A DNA stretch of 35,839 bases. Origin: an uncultured Gammaproteobacteria bacterium. GTDB lineage: Bacteria > Pseudomonadota > Gammaproteobacteria > Coxiellales > Coxiellaceae. The stretch covers positions 1 through 35,839 of the forward strand of contig CACHNP010000016.1 of NCBI GenBank assembly GCA_902581285.1. The letters run 5' to 3'. Both the position numbers and the translations under genes were made by a program. Shown here piece by piece: positions 7,886 to 16,807 of this stretch (the stretch's first letter is position 1; each line of letters starts with the position of its first letter). The notes under the pieces are model-generated. The model was not told where the DNA came from and made no database searches. It was given only the letters and a program-made list of their open reading frames with translations.

Positions 7886-8857
7886 ATGATAAAAAAAATT
7901 GACAGAACGATTTCAGTTGCGCCAATGATGGATTACACTGATCATTACTTTCGTTATTTGGCGCGATTGGTTGCGCCTCGAATTTTATTATACACAGAAA
8001 TGGTAACAGCTCAGGCTGTTTGTTTTGGTGATCAAAATCGATTATTGCAGCGCGATCCAATGGAATCGCCAGTTGCTCTACAATTAGGTGGGTCGGATCC
8101 GGATCTGTTATCTAAAGCCGCTTTGATCGGCGAGAAGTACGGTTATGATGAGATTAATTTAAATGTTGGTTGCCCGAGTGATCGAGTTCAGTCTGGTCGT
8201 TTTGGTGCTTGTTTAATGAAAGAGCCTAAGCAGGTAGCAACATGCGTTATGGCTATGATGGATAAAGTTACAATACCGGTGACCGTCAAAACAAGGCTTG
8301 GTGTTGATAATCACGACAGTTACCAATTTCTTTGTGATTTTGTGGATCAGGTTTCTGCTGTGGGTTGTCAGAGTTTTACGCTTCATGCAAGAAAAGCCTG
8401 GTTAAGCGGTTTGAGCCCAAAACAAAATCGAACCGTGCCTCCACTTGATTATGCTCGTGTTTATCAATTGAAACAAGATTACCCCCACCTGGAAATCATT
8501 ATTAATGGCGGTATTCAAAAAAGTGATCAGGTATCAACTCACTTGAGCCATGTTGATGGCGTTATGATTGGGCGTGAGGCATGCCGTAATATAATATGGT
8601 TACGTGAGCTGGATTCAGCGCATTATCAACCCAAGCTCCCATCGGTGGATCGAGGAGAGATAGCGTTGAGATATTGGCGGTATGTTGAGCAATATTACCA
8701 CAATGGGGAGTCACTTCTTCGGCTAGTGAAGCCACTTTTATCGTTCTTTTGTGGTCTGCCTAAAGCAAGAAAAACGCGCCACAAATTGTGTCTTGAGGCG
8801 CGTGATTTGGTATCTGGTTATAACCGTGTGAAAAGCATACTGGAGAATGAAATTTAA
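7886..8857 (+). CDS. dusA: tRNA-dihydrouridine synthase A
   Basis: This FMN/NADPH enzyme reduces uridines 20 and 20a in the D-loop of tRNA. The sequence follows DusA closely: SVAPMMDYTDHYFRY at the N-terminus, LYTEMVTA, PVALQLGGSDPD, the catalytic-cysteine block EINLNVGCPSDRVQSGRFGA, VTVKTRLGVDNHDSY, HARKAWLSGLSPKQNR, INGGI and DGVMIGREA. ATG 7886 gives 323 residues, matching the family; the frame is open further upstream to 7775, but those 37 codons do not look like DusA. No strong ribosome site precedes 7886. The 3' end contains what looks like the terminator of the convergent rpmE gene. Confidence 0.95.
   Translation: MIKKIDRTISVAPMMDYTDHYFRYLARLVAPRILLYTEMVTAQAVCFGDQNRLLQRDPMESPVALQLGGSDPDLLSKAALIGEKYGYDEINLNVGCPSDRVQSGRFGACLMKEPKQVATCVMAMMDKVTIPVTVKTRLGVDNHDSYQFLCDFVDQVSAVGCQSFTLHARKAWLSGLSPKQNRTVPPLDYARVYQLKQDYPHLEIIINGGIQKSDQVSTHLSHVDGVMIGREACRNIIWLRELDSAHYQPKLPSVDRGEIALRYWRYVEQYYHNGESLLRLVKPLLSFFCGLPKARKTRHKLCLEARDLVSGYNRVKSILENEI
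8770..8803 (-). terminator. Intrinsic terminator of rpmE, inside the dusA coding end
   Basis: The inverted repeat ACGCGCC (8774-8780) / GGCGCGT (8797-8803) has a 16-base loop. On the minus strand it is followed directly by TTTTT, the form expected for a leftward intrinsic terminator. It sits about 75 bases past the rpmE stop codon, within the last 90 bases of dusA. Confidence 0.6.
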
Positions 8858-8876
8858 TAGAAAAATCAGCCTTGAG

Positions 8877-9077
8877 TTACATGTTGTATTTTTTCTTAAA
8901 TTTCTCAACTCGGCCTGCCGTGTCAACGATTTTTTGTTTTCCAGTGTAGAATGGGTGACACTGTGAACAAATCTCGAGTGTGATATCTTCGAGTAGAGTT
9001 GATAAGAATTGATATGTTGCACCACAAGCGCACGTGGCGTTTATTTTTTTTGTTTTAGGCTGTATCTCAGTGTTCAT
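8877..9077 (-). CDS. rpmE: 50S ribosomal protein L31, zinc-binding form
   Basis: The 66-residue protein is a component of the large ribosomal subunit at the inter-subunit bridge. The L31 signature [20 protein letters not shown] and the C-terminal [10 protein letters not shown] are intact. Cysteines 16, 18, 37 and 40 (CAC and CSQC) form the zinc site of the C+ type, so this is rpmE rather than the zinc-free ykgM paralogue. AAGGAG precedes the ATG at 9077. It has a good promoter of its own (9106-9134) and a terminator in dusA. Confidence 0.97.
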   Translation of the reverse strand: MNTEIQPKTKKINATCACGATYQFLSTLLEDITLEICSQCHPFYTGKQKIVDTAGRVEKFKKKYNM

Positions 9078-9105
9078 GGTAACTCCTTATTTATCCTGAT
9101 GGCGC

Positions 9106-9134
9106 AATATAGCGTATGTTTGATTTGTTTTCAA
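9106..9134 (-). promoter_or_regulatory. rpmE promoter
   Basis: On the minus strand TTGAAA (9129-9134) and TATATT (9106-9111) are separated by exactly 17 bases, 28 bases upstream of the rpmE start codon. It fits between rpmE and the stop of the SET-domain gene. Confidence 0.65.
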
Positions 9135-9145
9135 GCGATTGTGTT

Positions 9146-10354
9146 TTATTTACTGAATCGCTTTGCCTGCTGATGAGCGTCTTTAGTTGTCATTCTTTTT
9201 CTTTTTGTGCAATCTTTGATCATGTAAGTGTAATTTGGATTAGTTGTGCAATGGTAGTGTATGATTTCCGGACTATTTTTCATCTTATTTTGAAAGTCGG
9301 ATGCGTGGGTGATCGAGCCATTATAAGCCCCTAGTACAGTGTGTCTTGTGATCGGTTTTTTGGCTTTGATATGAAAGCCTTTTTTACTGCTGTAACAGAT
9401 CTGTAGATGATTACGGTACCAGTCTCTTGATTGAATTAAACATGGGTTATAGCGTTTTTTTGTGTACTGAGAGAAAGTGGTAGTGCAGAGCGGTGCGGCG
9501 GTCTTTTCTGTCTTAATTCGGGAGGTGATTTTTTTGTCTCGACCAGGTCCGTAATCAACTAGTATCTCTTCGCCTTTTAAGATGTCTTGCGTGCAAATCA
9601 CAAAAGGGAAGGGGGAGATACTGTGGCAGATGAGTTCGGCGTTATTTGTTTCCACTATGCCTGTGTTGAAAAATGCACCAAGACTGGTCGAGTGGGGGTT
9701 TTTATAGTCCATAAAGCCACTAATCAATTCATCCCAATGAGTTTGAATGAGGTGCGTTGCAGGGTCTCGAGTGTCGCGGCTTTGCATAATTTCTGGCACG
9801 TATGGGTCTATGACATATTGCGTTGATTTTTCGTTATTAAAGGGGGTAAACCGATGCGTTGTGTTGTGAGAATGTGTGCTGGTATGAGTGGTTGCAAGCT
9901 GTGGTTGATGACCAGTACGGCGTTTTATTTTTTTTCCAATTAAATTGCACGTTAAGAGATTTAGTACGTGTGTATAGAATGGGTTTTCGTGGTGAGTTTT
10001 AGATTGGTTTTTAATTAGAAAACAGATTAGACTCAGATTGGTTTCGTCTTTAAATAAAGGACGGACAATGTCTCCTAAGTAGTTTGCTATTTTTATCGCC
10101 ATTCTCCACTTTGCCTCCCCCTTCCACAGTTGTAAAATATTTAAAATGATACTATCTATCATTGATTCGATGGAGGGTAAAGTCATTTTGGCGGGGATTA
10201 AAAAAGGAATGGAAATATCGTGTTTAAGGATTTCAAATGAATGATATTTGCAACTAGAAGCTTTGTTTTCGGTTAGCGTTTCAATGTTGTATTGAATTCG
10301 AAATAAGTGACACAATACAGCGTTGACTTGTGATTGAGTCTCTTCGTATTTCAT
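9146..10354 (-). CDS. SET-domain-like protein with the domain halves in reversed order
   Basis: SET domains are mostly protein lysine methyltransferases. In this 402-residue product the C-terminal half of a SET domain comes first: YVIDPYV (180-186), GAFFNTGIVETNNAEL (226-241, the place of the N-H-x-x-x-P-N motif, with histidine replaced) and DILKGEEILVDYGPG (257-271, the usual I-x-x-G-E-E-l-t-x-d-Y). The N-terminal half follows near the C-terminus: KKGFHIKAKKPI and VLGAYNGSI (324-348), then NYTYMI (374-379), the point where a normal SET domain would continue into YVID. Residues 1-150 are an unrecognised, mainly helical region, and 150-175 is rich in histidine and threonine. The gene is divergent from the giant vgrG. 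An extended -10 lies at 10387-10395. SET homology is seen as motifs only; activity is uncertain. Confidence 0.7.
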   Translation of the reverse strand: MKYEETQSQVNAVLCHLFRIQYNIETLTENKASSCKYHSFEILKHDISIPFLIPAKMTLPSIESMIDSIILNILQLWKGEAKWRMAIKIANYLGDIVRPLFKDETNLSLICFLIKNQSKTHHENPFYTHVLNLLTCNLIGKKIKRRTGHQPQLATTHTSTHSHNTTHRFTPFNNEKSTQYVIDPYVPEIMQSRDTRDPATHLIQTHWDELISGFMDYKNPHSTSLGAFFNTGIVETNNAELICHSISPFPFVICTQDILKGEEILVDYGPGRDKKITSRIKTEKTAAPLCTTTFSQYTKKRYNPCLIQSRDWYRNHLQICYSSKKGFHIKAKKPITRHTVLGAYNGSITHASDFQNKMKNSPEIIHYHCTTNPNYTYMIKDCTKRKRMTTKDAHQQAKRFSK

Positions 10355-10386
10355 ATTATGGTATTTTCCGTTTTTACTTACCTCTA

Positions 10387-10395
10387 ATTATAACA
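10387..10395 (-). promoter_or_regulatory. Extended -10 promoter for the SET-domain gene
   Basis: The minus strand reads TGTTATAAT, an extended -10 with a perfect hexamer, about 32 bases upstream of the start codon. No clear -35 is visible, which extended -10 promoters tolerate. The 233-base divergent region 10355-10587 also has to hold the vgrG promoter, which was not resolved. Confidence 0.5.
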
Positions 10396-10587
10396 GGTTA
10401 ATAACATCAGAAAAAGCCAGTTTCGTGATATTTATTGGTGAGTAGATTTTGCTATATTTATGCTTTATTTAATTTTAATTAAATCGCTGTATGAAAAAAA
10501 CGGTATTGAGACTTGGCTTCTTTGCTTTAGGATTGAAATGTGACTTAATTTTTAGCACAAATTTGCGAAGAGAAAGGGGCTCAATAG

Positions 10588-13500
10588 ATGAGAACGATGA
10601 CAATCACGCCGATGGAAGGGTTGAAAAATTGTCGAATTCTGCAGTTTGATGGCAGTGAAGCTGTGTCGTCTTTTTTTTCCTTCGTGTTGGTGTTGGCAGT
10701 TGATGAGCCAGTTGAGGAGGGTGCCTTATTAGGCAAGAGCCTGGGGTTTATGTTGAAGTGCGATCAGGGTAAGCGCAAATTCAATGGTATTGTTCATACG
10801 ATAGAAAGACTTATTCCTATGAAAGGCGTCCCTCACAGTTACAAAGTAACATTGGTGCCTTCTTTTTATCTGTTAGTGGAGCATCGTGACTGCAGGGCTT
10901 ATTACAATAAGAGCGTGTTGGATATTGCTCAATTTTGGTTTGATTATTTTGGTCTTAAAAACATTGATTTTAGTCAATTGCAATCCACGTACCCCGCGAT
11001 GAGATATTGTGTTCAGTTTAATGAGAGTGTATTTGATTTCTTATCCAGATTATTTTCTCAGTACGGACTATATTATTTTTTTCAATTTGATGACGTCGAG
11101 CATACTTTGGTATTAGCTGATAATGTGTCTTCATATCGTGAAAATAATGTGCTGTTAAAAGTTGGGGAACATGCCGATTACTTTATTAAAGATTATTGCT
11201 ATTCTTTTGATCCTCAACCGATGAATATTAAGATAAATAGCAGTCGAGATTTTCCGGGGCGAGGAAGTTTGCACTACGATCAGCAAGATAGCTCGTTGTG
11301 GTCACAAATGGCATCAGAGCATCAGGTGTACTTGAATCCAGTTGATAAAGCTAAGCAACTAGAGCATGAACTTCAATTGTATCGTAACAGGGTCGAAGCA
11401 AAAGAGGAACTGTTACACTTTTCCACGAATTTGTTGACTGTAAAGCCTTGTCAGGTTGTGCGTGTTGATGACCAGCTCAAACACGGGTGGGTTATAACAA
11501 GAATAAACTACTATGTTGTTGATGATGGCAATTTGTTAAATACCAAGGATACCAAGTCAGAGGTTATTAACAAGGTTTACGCTATTCCTAGTCAGACATG
11601 TTGTCTTCCACCCTTATTACCAAAGCCTCTCTTTTCCGGTGTCCACACGGCTAGAGTGATCGGTCCATGTGCCAATGATGTTTATACAGACGATGTCGGT
11701 CGAGTTAAAGTTAAATTTCATTGGGATCACGAACAGGCACCAATAGATGACATTATTTGGGTGAGGGTTGTACAGCCGTGGGCTGCAAATGGATCTGGGT
11801 GTGATTACACACCCAGAGTTGGGCAGGAGGTGTTGGTTAAATATGAAAACGGTGATTTAGATTGCCCTGTTATAATTGGCGCGGTTTATAATGGTAATAA
11901 TAAAATGCCGTATTCAAATGCATCTCAAAAAAAAGTGTCTGCAATTAGCACGCTCGTTGATCAAGACACAAAGAGGATAAATTCAATTTATCTTGATCAC
12001 ACTCCAGGTAGTCAGAAATTTGAATACAATGCGGCTGGAGATTTAGAGCACCAGATTGAAGGTGACTACGATATTGAAACGAAAAGACATGCCTCTATAT
12101 TGGCTGCAGGTAATAGTTTCTTGCGTGTGAATGGTGGTCTGTTTCAGCATACAGCAAAGCAGAAAATTATTTATAAATCCGGTTCTAGTGCGCTAGTCAT
12201 ACACCCCAATGGAATAGAATTGCAGGCAGATAAAGTCACCTTGAATGGTGGTGGGAAAGAGGTGTCTTTACCACCTTTGTTTGATAAACAAATTAAAAAA
12301 ACGGCTTCATCCAATGCGATTTTGCATCGTGGTGTTGAGGTTTTGCAAACCATACGGGTGTCGCCTAAGTGGCGTAAAACGATTAATCAGAATGATGATA
12401 CAGCTTTAGTCAATTTGATTCGCCTACCAAGAGGTTCATTGGGTTTTGATGCGCTGAGTGATATTGTTAATTCGGTTGTCCCATTTGGGCCAGGTGATGC
12501 GGATGGGAAAGTGATTCCCGAGACAGTCAATAGTTGGTGTGAATTAATTGAAAACGGGAAAATTCAGCAACAAATTAAGCAATCATTGATGCTGTCTGCA
12601 GCAGAAGATTGTCGTGATGGGTATATTTATGTTTTTGCTAAAGCTAAAGATGCACCTAATGAATTATATTCACAAGTGCGTTTATTTAAAGAGTACCAGG
12701 TAATCCACAATATTGACTTTGATAGAATGGGTATATATGAAATAGACCTGGCGGTTGAGTCAGGTCGTGATCATCGAGAGGAACTGTTGTTGCAAGTTGG
12801 GTCGGGTGCAAATACTGAGGCTATTGATATCGGTGATAATGCCGTCAAAGAGGGTGAAGAGAGTGGGCTTCAGGACGGTGAGTTAACGGATGATGAGGCA
12901 GTCACTAGAAGGGAATGTACTATTGAATTGCCTTATAATTATTTGATGGACGATGATGGTCATGTTCAAGGTTCGTTTGAGGTCTATGTTATTTTTTCTG
13001 ATACTCAGTTGAGTTGGCCTCGAATTCAAAAATTGGGCGGGATGGATCCAAACGACAAGCGACTTAAATCCGAACTCTTAAGCGTTGCTCAATTGGAGCT
13101 AATTGAAGAAGTTCAAGCGCAATCGCCAGATCCGTATTTACAAAAGGCTCGTATGGGGGAGTCTCTACCTGCTGAGTTAATGACAAAAATATACTTACAC
13201 CAATACGCTGGTAAAAAAATGTTGAAAAAGAGCAAGTTAAATGGCTCCTCTTCATCTTCGTCTTGGGATCAGTGCTCGCTCTTTCGTATTAGTGATGAGT
13301 TTGAATACCCCTGGCTTTTGCTAGATGATCCTGTTGGGCTGTTATTAAAGCTTAATCTAATTATTGATTATTTGCGACGGCAGCTGGTTTCTGTTGTGAA
13401 TGAATTATCTGGTACAAAAAGTATTGAAATGAGAACGGCATTGCTGGCATACCAATTGTTCTATCGACTTCGGGCTAACCATATTGAGTCTGTCACAGAT

Positions 13501-16353
13501 CCAGGTATGGTGTCTGATTCGATGAGTGATAAAGCTAAAGAGAGGGCGAAAAATTACGAGCGTATAGTTCAGGTTAGGGAGTATTTAAGCAAAACGAAAT
13601 TGGAATATTATCTACATAAAAATAAACGTGACATGTTAAAAAGACTTATTCTCTATTTTCAAAGTCAAGCGTCTAAATTATATGACGCCTTTAATGTCTC
13701 GAAATCGCCATGGGGTAATAATCTTGAGCAGGTTATTATTGATCGTTTTGCGCAAAAAGGCGATCGATATGCCGCCGCTTTTAATGAACTATCAGGTTTA
13801 TTTGATTTATGGTGTTTTGACCCTAATGATATCGACTCTGAGTTTGATACAGGGTACCTCCCTCCAAATAAATTGATACCTGAGATCACATATAATACTA
13901 GCTATATGGTTCCAGAGGTTCCCTCAATGCCAGTGATAACTGGCTATACTGAAATTATATATGAAAAGCATGATTTTCAAGTGCTTGAAAAAACCTACCG
14001 CTACATCGGAGATAGCCTGTCGCCTACTAGTGGGCAAAAGCCTACAGTTAAGGTGTATAAAGAACTCGATCCGCCGCCAGGTTATGCTTTTATTCATAAG
14101 CTGCTGACTTCCACTACGTTGGGTGGTATTGTGTTTCCTGATGCATCAGTAAAGGAGCCCGAATCACAATCAGCTTGTCATCAGTTTTATTTGAAGGCAA
14201 GCGGTCGATACAGTCCAGTTCAACTGAACCAGTTATCAGCACCAGAGGATGTCTCGCTAAATGAACCCGTTCTAGATTCCACACTGCTTTTGTCACCTTT
14301 GCATAAAGCTGAAAAAAAGATTTTCAAGAAAGGTCTGAAAGTGGTCGAGGTGTTTTTGAATTCAATGGCAACGAAAGTATTAAAGATGCGTGCCAAATAT
14401 GCAAGTACTTCAAGCTTGTTACGGCGGATTATTGTTACCATGAATTGTGATAGCTACTGTATTAGTCGTCAGAGTATTAGGGTCGGTGGCAATCCTGATC
14501 CTTCTAATTTAATTGTCAATTACTCGCTTGAATCAGGTCGAATTAAATATAATCGATTTATACAACAGCAGGCTGAGGAAGCAGCGAGGATGCCTAAGGA
14601 TTCTGTCTTTGTTCTCAAGAAGAGACAGCTGCTGCCAGATCAGGATCTCACGGAAGAAGACGGTGACTTCATGACATCGGATTATTCTGAAGTAACAACA
14701 CGCATAAGAAAGCACGAGGATATTGTTACTCACCAAACTGATATCCTTTTAACAAAACATGGTCAGCAGTATGAAGAGGTGCTTTCTGTTGACGACTTCT
14801 ATACACGTGGTCGATCCTGTCTTTCTTCGGCTGTTTTGCTTTTGTCTGTGTTTGATTTTAGTTCTGACTGCATGACATGCGGGATTCATTTGGATTGGAT
14901 GACAGTTACGCACTTGGTGTTAGATGTTAGTGGTATTATTTCTGCAATTAGCAAAACGTCATTACTTTTGGAGAAAAGTTCCCCTCTTGCAGAAAAAGTG
15001 AATAACTATGTGAACGGTTATTATAAGGTTCTTGTGAAAAAGCATGCAAAAATCATTTCAGAATGTGAAGTTGGCTTAGGTGTTCTGGGTTTGGTCTCTG
15101 GTTTTTCGGCATTGATATCCAGTTATCAAGCGATGGTTTCAGGTTTTGCTAAAAACGATCCTGTGTTATCGGTAAGTCTTTCGTGTGGTTTTATGTCCAG
15201 CGCGGGATTTTTTATGACGTCGTCTGTTCGCTCTCTCAGTAAAATGTCAGGAAAACTTGCTGAGGGTGCGTCCGAATCGATTGCTAAAAAATCGCTACTC
15301 TCTGAAGGTGTTTCTTTACTTGGTTTAACTGTTCCAGTGTTGGATGTTATTGATCTTATTGCTTGGGTGTCATTAATTGTGAGTACTGTTTTAAGTTTCT
15401 TTAAGCGCACTGACTATCAAAATTGGGCGGCTAATTCATTATTTTCGAAAAAATCAAACGTAACGGTCGATGTCGATAAATCCTACTTGCAATTACTAAC
15501 GTTGATCGATCAATCTAGTATGGTCATAAAGCCCAATACGACTGGAAACGCTTGTGTAATGACGTATGAGAGTACTGCTATTAATATGGTTAACGATTCG
15601 CGTCCTGTTTTGAATGCATCATTAGTCATAAATGAGTTATCACTATATGATTCAGAGTACCTGCTTTCAAATAATTTTGTTATGTTGCCAGTTAAATTGG
15701 ACGCATTTACATTATATCAATCTGGACTGGTGCAAAACAATCCAAATTATAATTGCAGTTTGTCTCCATTGGGGAAGGGGGCTCATCTTGACCTATCCTC
15801 AAGTAGTCAAGCACTTACTCAGGCATTTGTTGATTACATAGCACTCCGCTCTGTATACGGTCGTGCCTATAAAGGCATGGCGAATAACATGATGATTCTC
15901 AGACCTGGCGGTGATTCATTATTATCAACTGTTAGTACCTTTATCGATGACTTTTTACGTGGAGCATCAAAGAGCATGGTTATTGCCTATGCTTCAACCT
16001 TGTTCTATGATGAAGATCGACAAAAGCTCCTTTCTATTCCAACCGAATTACCTAACGTCGATCACGAGAATTCAACAGTAGTGGAGGAGGTTAAATCGTA
16101 TGCATGGAGTGTTGCTGAGTGTACTATGCAGCAATACAGCGAATCCAGTTTTATTTCCTCACACATGACGCAGTATGCTAAAGATTTCAAGCAACATGTC
16201 ATGCAAGAATTTAGTCTTGTGCTATCTCAAGACAGGCTCAAAGATGTTGCGGATGAAGCAGTGCGTCAGTTTTCCGGGACAGTCTTTGCGTGTGATTTGA
16301 ATAGTGATCAGATGGCTTCTTTTCTTGATAAAAAGCGGTTTTATCATCAGTAA
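10588..16353 (+). CDS. vgrG: Giant evolved VgrG spike protein with a VasX-like effector extension
   Basis: VgrG trimers form the tip of the type VI secretion needle. Residues 1-345 are the gp27-like base, about 345-445 the gp5 OB fold (DDVGRVKVKFHWDHE, WVRVVQPWAANG, PRVGQEVLVKYENGD, VIIGAVYN) and about 465-556 the repetitive beta-helix, after which a usual VgrG would end. About 1360 extra residues follow. Near 674-720, CRDGYIYVF and FKEYQVIHNIDFDRMGIYEI, and near 782-811, IELPYNYL with VYVIFSDTQLSWP, resemble the N-terminal region of VasX/BTH_I2691-type effectors. Long hydrophobic segments at about 1493-1605 are followed by KRTDYQNWAANSLF, again as in that group, suggesting a membrane-acting toxin. 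ATG 10588 follows AAGGGG. No chaperone, PAAR or immunity gene is adjacent; 16354-16525 holds no gene. Confidence 0.88.
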   Translation: MRTMTITPMEGLKNCRILQFDGSEAVSSFFSFVLVLAVDEPVEEGALLGKSLGFMLKCDQGKRKFNGIVHTIERLIPMKGVPHSYKVTLVPSFYLLVEHRDCRAYYNKSVLDIAQFWFDYFGLKNIDFSQLQSTYPAMRYCVQFNESVFDFLSRLFSQYGLYYFFQFDDVEHTLVLADNVSSYRENNVLLKVGEHADYFIKDYCYSFDPQPMNIKINSSRDFPGRGSLHYDQQDSSLWSQMASEHQVYLNPVDKAKQLEHELQLYRNRVEAKEELLHFSTNLLTVKPCQVVRVDDQLKHGWVITRINYYVVDDGNLLNTKDTKSEVINKVYAIPSQTCCLPPLLPKPLFSGVHTARVIGPCANDVYTDDVGRVKVKFHWDHEQAPIDDIIWVRVVQPWAANGSGCDYTPRVGQEVLVKYENGDLDCPVIIGAVYNGNNKMPYSNASQKKVSAISTLVDQDTKRINSIYLDHTPGSQKFEYNAAGDLEHQIEGDYDIETKRHASILAAGNSFLRVNGGLFQHTAKQKIIYKSGSSALVIHPNGIELQADKVTLNGGGKEVSLPPLFDKQIKKTASSNAILHRGVEVLQTIRVSPKWRKTINQNDDTALVNLIRLPRGSLGFDALSDIVNSVVPFGPGDADGKVIPETVNSWCELIENGKIQQQIKQSLMLSAAEDCRDGYIYVFAKAKDAPNELYSQVRLFKEYQVIHNIDFDRMGIYEIDLAVESGRDHREELLLQVGSGANTEAIDIGDNAVKEGEESGLQDGELTDDEAVTRRECTIELPYNYLMDDDGHVQGSFEVYVIFSDTQLSWPRIQKLGGMDPNDKRLKSELLSVAQLELIEEVQAQSPDPYLQKARMGESLPAELMTKIYLHQYAGKKMLKKSKLNGSSSSSSWDQCSLFRISDEFEYPWLLLDDPVGLLLKLNLIIDYLRRQLVSVVNELSGTKSIEMRTALLAYQLFYRLRANHIESVTDPGMVSDSMSDKAKERAKNYERIVQVREYLSKTKLEYYLHKNKRDMLKRLILYFQSQASKLYDAFNVSKSPWGNNLEQVIIDRFAQKGDRYAAAFNELSGLFDLWCFDPNDIDSEFDTGYLPPNKLIPEITYNTSYMVPEVPSMPVITGYTEIIYEKHDFQVLEKTYRYIGDSLSPTSGQKPTVKVYKELDPPPGYAFIHKLLTSTTLGGIVFPDASVKEPESQSACHQFYLKASGRYSPVQLNQLSAPEDVSLNEPVLDSTLLLSPLHKAEKKIFKKGLKVVEVFLNSMATKVLKMRAKYASTSSLLRRIIVTMNCDSYCISRQSIRVGGNPDPSNLIVNYSLESGRIKYNRFIQQQAEEAARMPKDSVFVLKKRQLLPDQDLTEEDGDFMTSDYSEVTTRIRKHEDIVTHQTDILLTKHGQQYEEVLSVDDFYTRGRSCLSSAVLLLSVFDFSSDCMTCGIHLDWMTVTHLVLDVSGIISAISKTSLLLEKSSPLAEKVNNYVNGYYKVLVKKHAKIISECEVGLGVLGLVSGFSALISSYQAMVSGFAKNDPVLSVSLSCGFMSSAGFFMTSSVRSLSKMSGKLAEGASESIAKKSLLSEGVSLLGLTVPVLDVIDLIAWVSLIVSTVLSFFKRTDYQNWAANSLFSKKSNVTVDVDKSYLQLLTLIDQSSMVIKPNTTGNACVMTYESTAINMVNDSRPVLNASLVINELSLYDSEYLLSNNFVMLPVKLDAFTLYQSGLVQNNPNYNCSLSPLGKGAHLDLSSSSQALTQAFVDYIALRSVYGRAYKGMANNMMILRPGGDSLLSTVSTFIDDFLRGASKSMVIAYASTLFYDEDRQKLLSIPTELPNVDHENSTVVEEVKSYAWSVAECTMQQYSESSFISSHMTQYAKDFKQHVMQEFSLVLSQDRLKDVADEAVRQFSGTVFACDLNSDQMASFLDKKRFYHQ

Positions 16354-16362
16354 GCATCAATT

Positions 16363-16394
16363 TTCATCTTATATGATGAATTTGTTCTTTTTTC
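16363..16394 (+). terminator. Weak hairpin after vgrG
   Basis: TTCATC-TTATAT-GATGAA begins 10 bases after the vgrG stop codon and is followed by a T-rich tract. The six-pair AT-rich stem is weak, so this is only a possible terminator. Confidence 0.3.
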
Positions 16395-16525
16395 AGTTGC
16401 ATGAAAATTATTTTGTTTGCAACTAAGTGTTAATGTCTATGGTTTTTTTTAATGTTGTGTGTTTTTGATCCGTTTATCTGATGTTTATTGATTATTCTTG
16501 CGCGGAGAGAGCTTTAGTGCATGTC

Positions 16526-16807
16526 TTATGTTTTAATTTGAATGCTTAAAGCATGTATTTTATTTGTCTCGAATAACTGTTTGAGGCTTAGGTTAATCAT
16601 TCTGTGGTGTTGTATTCTTGAATTTCCATTCAGGCAGGCTGAGTCAATGATTACCTTGAAGTGTCCACCTCCTGATTTCGCTCCGGCATGTCCTTCGTGT
16701 AGATGGCTCTCATTCTGCACTTCGAGGTGAGTGGGGGAGAACTCACTGGTTAAGATTGCTTTGATTCTATCGCGTGTTTCATCGTGTTTATTCACTTTTA
16801 GGTTCAC
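16526..16807 (-). CDS. bolA: BolA family protein
   Basis: The 93-residue protein carries the BolA core: HLEVQNESHLHEGHAGAKSG, GGHFKVIIDS, RIQHHRMIN and IHALSIQIKT. BolA proteins bind [2Fe-2S] clusters together with monothiol glutaredoxins and influence cell shape and stress responses. The start is GTG at 16807 or GTG at 16795; both lie in the end of yciB, so the two genes overlap by 8-20 bases and are surely co-transcribed. bolA next to yciB is a common gammaproteobacterial arrangement. The exact start is the only real uncertainty. Confidence 0.93.
   Translation of the reverse strand: MNLKVNKHDETRDRIKAILTSEFSPTHLEVQNESHLHEGHAGAKSGGGHFKVIIDSACLNGNSRIQHHRMINLSLKQLFETNKIHALSIQIKT

Noticed and set aside
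9587-9826. A 79-codon open frame on the plus strand opposite the SET-like gene
   Set aside because: It has no ribosome site or recognisable motif and lies fully inside the minus-strand gene whose SET motifs are in frame; it is a shadow frame.
10588-16353. An IS element or prophage tail origin for the vgrG locus
   Set aside because: No terminal repeats, integrase, transposase or other phage tail genes are visible on either side; VgrG resembles phage spike proteins by family, not by local context.
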